From Conexibacteraceae bacterium (GTDB lineage: Bacteria > Actinomycetota > Thermoleophilia > Solirubrobacterales > Solirubrobacteraceae): a stretch of 13,590 nucleotides of DNA. Both the position numbers and the translations under genes were made by a program. The stretch's first letter is position 1; the number at the start of each line of letters is the position of its first letter. The notes under the pieces were generated by a model. That model had not been told where the DNA came from, did no database searches, and worked only from the letters and a program-made list of their open reading frames with translations. Shown here in pieces: positions 7,673 to 12,773 of the stretch. The stretch covers positions 1-13,590 of the forward strand of contig WQWK01000024.1 of the NCBI GenBank assembly GCA_009785395.1. Direction: 5' to 3'.

Positions 7673-8538
7673 CAACCAACCGCCTCATCGTTTCGAACTG
7701 CACGTCTCAAATCACGCGGGCGGACCGGGAGCGGCTCATGCGGGCCGGGATCGACCAGCATCACGTCGACCCCGGCATCGCGCCACGCGTCAACCTCCGT
7801 GGCGGGAGCGCTCGAGTCGGTGATGATGCCCGCGAGGTCCTCCGGCGCGACAAACGCGAGCAGCGCGCTGCGGTGCCACTTGCCGCCGTCGAAGATCCCG
7901 TAGACACGCTCACACGCGTCCGCCATCTCCTGCTTGATCCTCACCTCGTCCGGGCTCAGATCCATGAGCCCGCGCTCCAGGCTCACTCCGCGCGCACCGA
8001 GAAAGCCCATGTTGATGCGCGTCGTCCGGAGCACGTCGGTGCCCAGGTCTCCGACCAGCGACATCGCCGACAGGCGCAGGATCCCGCCCGTTACGAGCAC
8101 GGTGATGCCCGGAGCGTCGGCCAGCGCCGTGGCGACCAGCAGTCCGTTCGTCACGACCACGAGCTCACGCTTGGCGCGCAGCTCGAGCGCGAGGTAGTAG
8201 GCGGTGGTGCTCGCGTCCAGCGCCACCGCGTCCCCCTCCTCGACCATCGCCGCAGCCGCCTTCGCGATCGCCCGCTTACGTTCGACGTCAAGCCTGAGGC
8301 GCATGTCGAAGCCGACCTCCGTGTTGCCCTGATCGATCGCCCTGACGCCGCCACGTACCCGCGCGACGAGTCCCTGCTTTGCCAGACTCGCGAGATCGCT
8401 CCGAACCGTCACCTCAGAAATCGAAAACAGTTCCGCAAGTTCCGTAACGTGAACGGAATCGCGCGCTTCGAGCATCCGCAGGACGCGGTCCATCCGCTCT
8501 TTCTGCGAGAAATTCGGTATAAGCTCCCGACCCTCCAT
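7672..8538 (-). CDS. DeoR-family transcriptional regulator, probable rhamnose-operon regulator
   Basis: DNA-binding regulator of 288 residues. The N-terminal DeoR helix-turn-helix lies at about 15-64, with the family pattern VTELAELFSISEVTVRSDL and the wing VARVRGG. The C-terminal sugar-phosphate-sensing domain follows, with LDASTTAYYLA (108-118), VVVTNGLLVATAL (127-139), VTGGILR (149-155) and IFDGGKWHRSAL (215-226). DeoR proteins of this type usually repress and are released by a phosphorylated sugar intermediate; rhamnulose-1-phosphate is a reasonable but untested effector. It is the first gene of the minus-strand operon, next to the divergent lut operon, and the rhizobial rha operon also has a DeoR-type RhaR. 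The ATG at 8538 has a weak ribosome binding site and sits only a few bases from the predicted transcription start. ATG 8493 (MDRVLRML) is an alternative start. Confidence 0.88.
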   Translation of the reverse strand: MEGRELIPNFSQKERMDRVLRMLEARDSVHVTELAELFSISEVTVRSDLASLAKQGLVARVRGGVRAIDQGNTEVGFDMRLRLDVERKRAIAKAAAAMVEEGDAVALDASTTAYYLALELRAKRELVVVTNGLLVATALADAPGITVLVTGGILRLSAMSLVGDLGTDVLRTTRINMGFLGARGVSLERGLMDLSPDEVRIKQEMADACERVYGIFDGGKWHRSALLAFVAPEDLAGIITDSSAPATEVDAWRDAGVDVMLVDPGPHEPLPVRPRDLRRAVRNDEAVG

Positions 8539-8547
8539 CTTCCCGGA

Positions 8548-8577
8548 AATCTAACCGAGCCCGATTCCGAAAGTCAA
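8548..8577 (-). promoter_or_regulatory. Predicted promoter of the minus-strand rha operon
   Basis: On the minus strand, TTGACT (8577-8572) and TAGATT (8553-8548) are separated by 18 bp and resemble sigma-70-type -35 and -10 elements (5/6 and 4/6 matches to the consensus). Transcription would begin near 8541, leaving about 3 nt before the ATG at 8538, so the mRNA would be nearly leaderless. That fits the lack of a good Shine-Dalgarno sequence there. Confidence 0.5.
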
Positions 8578-8617
8578 ATAGGATTTGCAAAGCCCTAACG
8601 GAAGCACTTCGAAAGTC
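8568..8617. promoter_or_regulatory. Candidate DeoR operator: paired GACTTTCG direct repeats
   Basis: The 8-mer GACTTTCG (minus strand) occurs at 8575-8568 and 8617-8610, 42 bp apart, about four helical turns. The first copy overlaps the predicted -35 element. CTTTC-type repeats are known operator elements for some DeoR-family regulators such as AgaR. A 13-bp inverted repeat (CAAAT-AGG-ATTTG, 8575-8587) lies between the copies. Binding by either regulator here is inferred. Confidence 0.45.
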
Positions 8618-8656
8618 CATCGCAATTGTGATGCATTTGGCGCAAGCTCCGGCAGC

Positions 8657-8734
8657 ATGCGCGAACCGGCGGTGCGCGAGCCGGCGGTGCGGGAGCCGGC
8701 GGGGTGGCAGCCAGTGGGGCGGGACGCGCGGTGA
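8657..8734 (+). CDS. Possible 25-codon leader ORF of REPAV pentapeptide repeats upstream of lutA
   Basis: ATG 8657 opens a frame encoding M-REPAV-REPAV-REPAG-WQPVGRDAR, stopping at TGA 8732-8734. The stop overlaps the GTG at 8731 that best fits the lutA start (GTGA). The repeated part corresponds to three 15-bp tandem units (8660-8704). The differences between units are GAA/GAG and CGC/CGG, both synonymous, plus one Val/Gly change. No strong Shine-Dalgarno sequence precedes the ATG. It could be a translated, coupling leader peptide or a chance frame through a short tandem repeat; I cannot decide from sequence. Confidence 0.35.
   Translation: MREPAVREPAVREPAGWQPVGRDAR
8660..8705. repeat. Three 15-bp tandem repeats upstream of lutA
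   Basis: Units 8661-8675, 8676-8690 and 8691-8705 share the core A[AG]CCGGCGG. Units 1 and 2 differ at one base, and unit 3 differs from unit 2 at three. The array lies in the 5' region of lutA and includes a GGGAG (8691-8695) that could serve as a ribosome binding site for an alternative GTG at 8704. Confidence 0.85.
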
Positions 8735-9429
8735 GGATCGGGCTGTTCACCACCTGCGTCGGCGACACGATGTTCCCGGACGCGGTCCGCGCGACCGCGA
8801 CCGTCCTGGCCCGCCTGGGGCACGAGGTCGTCGTGCCGCGCGTCCAGGGTTGCTGCGGCCAGATGCACATGAACGCGGGATATCCCCGTGACGCGCTGCC
8901 GCTCGCGCAGCGGTTCGTGGAGGTGTTCGGCGCCTTTGACGCGGTGGTCGCGCCCTCATCCTCGTGTGTCGGCGCGGTCCGCGAGCTCTACCCGCAGCTG
9001 CTGGGGATCGACGATCCCGTGATCGAGCGCACGCAGGAGCTCTCCGAGTTCCTGGTCCATCGCCTCGGGGTCGAGGATGTCGGCGCCACGTTCCCGCATC
9101 GCGTGACCTATCACCCGACGTGCCACTCGCTGCGGGTCACGCGCGTGGGTGACGCGCCGCTGCGCCTGCTGCGCAACGTGCGCGGGCTCGATCTCGTCGA
9201 GCTCCCCCAGGCCACCGAGTGCTGCGGGTTCGGCGGCACGTTCTCGATCAAGAACGCGGACACCTCGAGCGCGATCCTGTCCGACAAGTGCGGCGCGATC
9301 ACCAGCACCCGGGCGGAGTTCTGCACGGCGCTCGACGGCTCCTGTCTGATGCAGATCGGCGGCGGGCTCTCCCGCCGCGCGGCACCGGCGCGGGTGGTTC
9401 ACCTCGCGGAGATCCTCGCGAGCCGATGA
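8731..9429 (+). CDS. lutA: L-lactate oxidation complex subunit LutA (cysteine-rich CCG-domain protein)
   Basis: Subunit of the LutABC (LldEFG) iron-sulfur complex that oxidises L-lactate to pyruvate. From GTG 8731 the product has 232 residues beginning MRIGLFTTCVGD, which aligns with the start of B. subtilis LutA (238 residues). It has two CCG-type cysteine motifs: CCGQMHMNAGY (41-51) with the later PTCH (129-132), and CCGFGGTFS (164-172) with DGSCLMQIGG (202-211). These bind Fe-S or heterodisulfide-like clusters in related proteins. GTG 8704, with GGGAG 8 nt upstream, would add nine low-complexity residues and is a real alternative. The 8731 start is preferred because of homologue length, and it also overlaps the stop of the REPAV ORF. 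It overlaps lutB as ATGA. No convincing sigma-70 promoter was found on this strand. Confidence 0.92.
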   Translation: MRIGLFTTCVGDTMFPDAVRATATVLARLGHEVVVPRVQGCCGQMHMNAGYPRDALPLAQRFVEVFGAFDAVVAPSSSCVGAVRELYPQLLGIDDPVIERTQELSEFLVHRLGVEDVGATFPHRVTYHPTCHSLRVTRVGDAPLRLLRNVRGLDLVELPQATECCGFGGTFSIKNADTSSAILSDKCGAITSTRAEFCTALDGSCLMQIGGGLSRRAAPARVVHLAEILASR

Positions 9430-10835
9430 GACTCCCACAAGAGAGCTTTGAGCGCGCCGCGCACCGGGAACTGGCCGACGCGCAGTTGCGGACGAACCTC
9501 GGGCACGCCACTGCGACGATCCGGGCCAAGCGGGCCCGGATCGTCGAGGAACTGCCGGACTGGCAGGCCCTGCGCGACGCGGGCAGCGCGATCAAGGCCG
9601 ACGTGATCGCGAACCTCGACACCTACCTGCTCCAGTTCGAGCAGGCGCTCACCGACGCCGGCGCGACCGTCCACTGGGCGCGTGACGGGGCCGAGGCGTG
9701 TGAGATCGTCGCGAACGTCGCGCGCGGTCATGGCGTCGATGAGGTCGTCAAGGTGAAGTCGCTCACGACCGATGAGATCGAGCTGAACGCGGCCCTTGCG
9801 CGGCACGGGATCGAGGCTCTGGAGACTGACTTCGCGGAGCTGATCCTGCAGCTCGACGGCGACTGGTCATCGCACATCCTGGTGCCCGCGATCCACCGCA
9901 ACCGCACCGAGATCCGCGACCTGTTCAAGCGCACAATCGCGCCCGAGATCGAGTCCGACGAGCCGGCGGTGCTCGCCGAGGCGGCCCGCCTGTACCTGCG
10001 CGAGCGGTTCCTGCGGGCCAAGGTCGGAGTCAGCGGCGCCAACTTCGGCGTGGCGGAGACCGGCACGCTCTGCGTTGTCGAGTCCGAGGGCAACGGCCGC
10101 ATGTGCACCACGCTGCCGCCGGTGCTGGTCTCGATCGTCGGGATCGAGAAGCTCGTGCCGACGCTCGCCGACCTCGAGGTATTCCTGCAGTTGCTGCCGC
10201 GCTCGTCCACCGGCGAGCGCATGAACCCCTACACGTCACTCTGGACAGGGGTGACTGACAGTGACGGTCCACAGGAATTACACGTCGTGTTACTTGACAA
10301 CGGACGCACCCGGGTGCTGCGGGACGAGGTCGGCCGCGAGGCGCTGCACTGCATCCGCTGCAGCGCCTGCCTGAACGTCTGCCCCGTCTACTCGCGCACC
10401 GGCGGGCACGCCTACGGCTCCGTCTATCCCGGCCCGATCGGCGCGATCCTCACCCCGCAGCTCGTCGGCATCGACAAGGCGCCGTCACTCCCGTTCGCGT
10501 CAACTCTGTGCGGTGCCTGTTACGAGGTGTGTCCCGTCAAGATCGACATCCCCCGGATCCTGCTGCACCTCCGCGGCCAGGCCGTCGACACAGTCGGCGG
10601 GCCCGCTGAGCGCACCGTCATGCGGGCGGCGGCCTGGATGCTCGGCAGCGGCCGGCGCATCCGCTTCGCCCAGCGGATCGGCCGCCTCATACAGCGGCCG
10701 CTCGCGCGCGCCGGGGTGATCCGCCGCCTCCCGGGCCCGCTCGCGGCTTGGACGCGGACGCGTGACCTGCGCCCGATCGGCGATGCGAGCTTCATGGACG
10801 AGCGCCCCGAGGCGCCCCCCAGGGGGGACCAATGA
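9426..10835 (+). CDS. lutB: L-lactate oxidation iron-sulfur protein LutB
   Basis: Subunit of 469 residues with an N-terminal LUD domain (about 65-300) and a C-terminal ferredoxin-like domain. The LUD part includes SLTTDEIELNAALARHGIEALETD (112-135) and NFGVAETGTLCVVESEGN (206-223). Iron-sulfur motif 1 is CIRCSACLNVCP (Cys 309, 312, 315, 319), followed by GGHAYGSVYPGPIGAILTP. Motif 2 is CGACYEVCP (Cys 362, 365, 369). These are the LutB/LldF signatures, and the protein is expected to pass electrons from L-lactate oxidation. The Arg- and Pro-rich last 60 residues are variable in the family. The start overlaps the lutA stop as ATGA with no strong ribosome binding site nearby, so translation is probably coupled. 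The frame is open farther upstream to 9219, but only as a shadow over lutA. Confidence 0.94.
   Translation: MRLPQESFERAAHRELADAQLRTNLGHATATIRAKRARIVEELPDWQALRDAGSAIKADVIANLDTYLLQFEQALTDAGATVHWARDGAEACEIVANVARGHGVDEVVKVKSLTTDEIELNAALARHGIEALETDFAELILQLDGDWSSHILVPAIHRNRTEIRDLFKRTIAPEIESDEPAVLAEAARLYLRERFLRAKVGVSGANFGVAETGTLCVVESEGNGRMCTTLPPVLVSIVGIEKLVPTLADLEVFLQLLPRSSTGERMNPYTSLWTGVTDSDGPQELHVVLLDNGRTRVLRDEVGREALHCIRCSACLNVCPVYSRTGGHAYGSVYPGPIGAILTPQLVGIDKAPSLPFASTLCGACYEVCPVKIDIPRILLHLRGQAVDTVGGPAERTVMRAAAWMLGSGRRIRFAQRIGRLIQRPLARAGVIRRLPGPLAAWTRTRDLRPIGDASFMDERPEAPPRGDQ
10815..10827. other. Hairpin covering the lutC ribosome binding site
   Basis: A run of six C (10815-10820), one A, then six G (10822-10827) sits at the 3' end of lutB. 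The G-run, with the preceding A, is the lutC Shine-Dalgarno-like element, 4 nt before ATG 10832. A CCCCC/GGGGG stem with a CAG loop would hide it until a ribosome finishing lutB opens it. The coupling role is inferred. Confidence 0.5.
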
Positions 10836-11518
10836 GCGCCGCCCGGGAGACGATTCTGTTGAACGTTCGGGCCGCGCTGGCTGGCGCGGCCCGGCCGGGC
10901 CCAGCCTCGCGCGAGTACCGCCGGGCTGACACCCGCTCCCAGGCCGAGCTCGTGCGGCTGTTCCATGACCGGGTTGCCGACTACAGGGCCGAGGTTGTGA
11001 CGGTCAGTCCCGGCGGGCTCGCGGACGCGATCGCCGCCGCGGCGGTCCGCCACGGAGCCGAGCGTCTGGCGATCCCGCGTGAGGGCCTGCCACAGGCGTG
11101 GCTCGAGCGGGTCGGCGCCGAGCAGGACGAGGCCGAGCACGCCGGAGCCGAGCTCGTCCGCGACGATGCCCTCAGCGCCCGGCAGCTCGACGAGCTTGAC
11201 GGCGTCATCACCGGCTGCACCGTCGCGGTCGCCGAGACCGGCACGATCGCGCTCTCCGGTGCACCGCAGGAGGGCCGGCGCCTGCTCAGCCTCGTTCCCG
11301 ACCTCCACATCTGCGTCGTGCACGGAGAGCAGATCGTCGCGCTTCTGCCCGAGGCGCTCACACGCCTTCATGCGGCCGTCGCCGAGGACCGCCGCCCGGT
11401 GACCTTCATTTCAGGCCCGTCCGCCACCTCCGACATCGAGCTCGAACGTGTCGAGGGAGTGCACGGTCCTCGTCAGCTCGTCGTGGTCATAGTTCAGGAG
11501 TCGGATGTCAATGACTGA
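10832..11518 (+). CDS. lutC: L-lactate oxidation protein LutC (LUD domain)
   Basis: Third component of the LutABC lactate-oxidising complex, 228 residues, close to the usual 220-240. It is a single LUD (YkgG/LldG-type) domain. Landmarks are GCTVAVAETGTIALSGAPQEGRRLLSLVPDLHICVV (128-163) and the C-terminal FISGPSATSDIELERVEGVHGPRQL (192-216), which carries the family GPS..(S/A)DIE and GVHGP elements. The N-terminal 30 residues look like a helix plus linker. ATG 10832 overlaps the lutB stop (ATGA) with a G-run 4 nt upstream that may be held in a hairpin. Together with lutA and lutB it would convert the L-lactate made by the fused aldolase-dehydrogenase to pyruvate. The end overlaps rhaM by 8 or 14 nt. 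Confidence 0.93.
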   Translation: MSAARETILLNVRAALAGAARPGPASREYRRADTRSQAELVRLFHDRVADYRAEVVTVSPGGLADAIAAAAVRHGAERLAIPREGLPQAWLERVGAEQDEAEHAGAELVRDDALSARQLDELDGVITGCTVAVAETGTIALSGAPQEGRRLLSLVPDLHICVVHGEQIVALLPEALTRLHAAVAEDRRPVTFISGPSATSDIELERVEGVHGPRQLVVVIVQESDVND

Positions 11519-11822
11519 GCGCAGCGCGTTTGTCCTTCACGTTCACCCCGACCGGATCGATGAGTATGTGGCGGCACACCGAGAGGTGTGGCCGGAGATG
11601 CTGCAGGCGCTGACCGACGCCGGCATCCGCAATTACTCGATCTTCCGTGCCGGCACCGATGTGTTCGGTTACTTCGAGTCAGACGACCTCGCTGCCGCCG
11701 CCGCGCACATGGCCGCACAGGAGATCAGCACCCGCTGGCAGGACCACATGGCGCCACTGCTGGATCGGCGCGTCCCAGCCGCGGGGCCGCCGGCGCTCGA
11801 GCAGATCTTCCGGCTCGATTAG
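11511..11822 (+). CDS. rhaM: L-rhamnose mutarotase
   Basis: Small cytoplasmic enzyme of 103 residues (E. coli RhaM/YiiL has 104) that interconverts alpha- and beta-L-rhamnose, supplying the anomer used by the isomerase. The sequence follows the family: SAFVLHVHPDRIDEYVAAHREVWPEM (5-30), with the conserved Tyr19, His23 and Trp27-Pro28-Glu29. Next come IRNYSIFR (39-46), RWQDHM (75-80) and the C-terminal ALEQIFRLD. E. coli has two adjacent tryptophans where this protein has Trp-Gln (76-77). Two starts are possible. ATG 11511 has AGGAG 10 nt upstream and the closer N-terminal match; ATG 11505 adds two residues with only a 4-nt spacer. Its overlap with lutC puts an early rhamnose step on the same transcript as the lactate oxidation genes. 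Confidence 0.92.
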   Translation: MTERSAFVLHVHPDRIDEYVAAHREVWPEMLQALTDAGIRNYSIFRAGTDVFGYFESDDLAAAAAHMAAQEISTRWQDHMAPLLDRRVPAAGPPALEQIFRLD

Positions 11823-11832
11823 CGAGCATCTC

Positions 11833-11857
11833 AAGGGGTGGCACTCAGCCGCCCCTT
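11833..11857 (+). terminator. Hairpin between rhaM and the second deoR-type gene (possible terminator or attenuator)
   Basis: AAGGGGTGGC (11833-11842) pairs with GCCGCCCCTT (11848-11857) across an ACTCA loop; nine Watson-Crick pairs and one U-G pair make a 10-bp stem. It begins 11 nt after the rhaM stop. No U-run follows, so termination is uncertain; partial read-through or mRNA processing that lowers regulator expression is equally possible. Confidence 0.5.
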
Positions 11858-11873
11858 ATGCGAGGCTTGTGTG

Positions 11874-12713
11874 ATGGCTGACAGCGAGCGTCCCACTCGC
11901 CCTCTCGTCCCAGCCGAGCGCCGGCGGCTCATCCTCGAACGTCTGCGCGAGCAGGGAAGCGTGGCGACGGCCACGCTGGAGGAGGACTTCGGCATCTCAC
12001 CGATGACCGCGCGGCGCGACCTCTCGATCCTCGCTGACAGTGGCTTTGCGCGGCGGACACACGGCGGCGCGGTACTGCCTGAGCTCGCGGCGCATGAGGA
12101 TTCGTTCCACAGGCGCCTCAACCAGCAGGTCGAGGCGAAGACGGCCCTCGCAGAGGCGGTGGCGAAGACAGTGGCAAGCGAGGAGACCCTGTTCATCGAC
12201 TCCTCGACGACGGCATATTTCGTCGTGCGGGAGATTCTCGCGGCTGACCTGCGGGTCACCCTGCTGACGAACTCGCAACCCGTGATGACACTCGTGGGAG
12301 CGTCGGAGAGCCCACTGGTCGAGTTGATCGGCCTCGGCGGCCGCTACCGCAAGCTCACAAGCTCGTTCGTCGGAACGGAGACACTCGAGAGCATCTCGGG
12401 TTACTTCGCCGACCGTGTGATCTTCTCCGTGAAGGCCATCGAGTCCAGCGGTTACCTCACCGATCCGGACCCGGACGAGGCGGCTGTCAAACGGGCGATG
12501 ATCCTGCGCTCACGCCACGCCACCGTCGTGTCGGAGGCAACCAAGTTCGACGGCCACGGACTCAACGTGATCGTCGCGGCGGCCGAGCTTGACACCGCAT
12601 ATGTGGAGCCGGGCCCAGCCGCCGGCATCGAGACTCTGCGCGCCGCCGGTGTCGATGTGCGTGAGGTGCGCCCGCTCGGCACAAGCGGGCGCACCGCATC
12701 TTCAGGCGAGTGA
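11874..12713 (+). CDS. Second DeoR-family transcriptional regulator
   Basis: Regulator of 279 residues with an N-terminal DeoR helix-turn-helix (about 14-66: RRRLILERLREQGSV, EEDFGISPMTARRDL, ARRTHGGA). The sensor domain has FIDSSTTAYFVVREI (107-121), LLTNSQPV (130-137), LGGRYRK (154-160), SSFVG (163-167) and SEATKFDGHGL (220-230). It is not a copy of the regulator at 7672-8538: the recognition helices differ (SPMTARRDL against SEVTVRSDL). ATG 11874 has GAGG 8 nt upstream. GTG 11838 in the same frame lies inside the preceding hairpin and is less likely. The last 16 codons contain a perfect 12-bp inverted repeat, and the product ends in a polar Thr/Ser tail. Its target is unknown; the lut-rhaM operon, the rha operon or the adjacent rhamnosidase are all candidates. 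Confidence 0.88.
   Translation: MADSERPTRPLVPAERRRLILERLREQGSVATATLEEDFGISPMTARRDLSILADSGFARRTHGGAVLPELAAHEDSFHRRLNQQVEAKTALAEAVAKTVASEETLFIDSSTTAYFVVREILAADLRVTLLTNSQPVMTLVGASESPLVELIGLGGRYRKLTSSFVGTETLESISGYFADRVIFSVKAIESSGYLTDPDPDEAAVKRAMILRSRHATVVSEATKFDGHGLNVIVAAAELDTAYVEPGPAAGIETLRAAGVDVREVRPLGTSGRTASSGE
12665..12695. terminator. Perfect 12-bp inverted repeat inside the 3' end of the second deoR-type gene
   Basis: GGTGCGCCCGCT (12665-12676) and AGCGGGCGCACC (12684-12695) are exact reverse complements around the 7-nt loop CGGCACA. It ends 15 nt before the TGA codon and lies about 80 nt beyond the stop of the convergent rhamnosidase gene. It is the strongest hairpin found in the window and could act as a bidirectional terminator, although neither strand has a clear U-run. 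Confidence 0.55.
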
Positions 12714-12716
12714 CGC

Positions 12717-12739
12717 CGGCGGCTCGGAGAGGGCCGCCG
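12717..12739. terminator. Intergenic hairpin between convergent genes
   Basis: CGGCGGC (12717-12723) pairs with GCCGCCG (12733-12739) around a 9-nt loop in the 60-bp gap between the regulator stop and the rhamnosidase stop. With the inverted repeat just upstream it makes a pair of stems where two transcripts meet. There is no U-run, so the terminator role is inferred from position. Confidence 0.4.
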
Positions 12740-12773
12740 TCGGCCCGCTCCAATGCCGCCGATGTGCGCGGAG

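Noticed and set aside
7673..7675. TTG start for the aldolase-dehydrogenase one codon upstream
   Set aside because: The ATG immediately after it forms a TGATG overlap with the regulator stop and is the more usual start codon.
5864..7903. Long plus-strand open frame (about 679 codons) antisense to the aldolase-dehydrogenase and regulator
   Set aside because: It spans two well-supported genes on the other strand, is very rich in Arg, Gly and Ala, and shows no domain. Long antisense frames are expected at this GC content.
8585..8632. Sigma-70 promoter for lutA using TTGCAA as -35, or TGTGAT as -10
   Set aside because: No partner element of reasonable quality lies at 16-19 bp spacing for either, so I do not call a promoter on this strand.
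8660..8705. CRISPR-like array
   Set aside because: The 15-bp units are directly adjacent with no spacers; this is a short tandem repeat.
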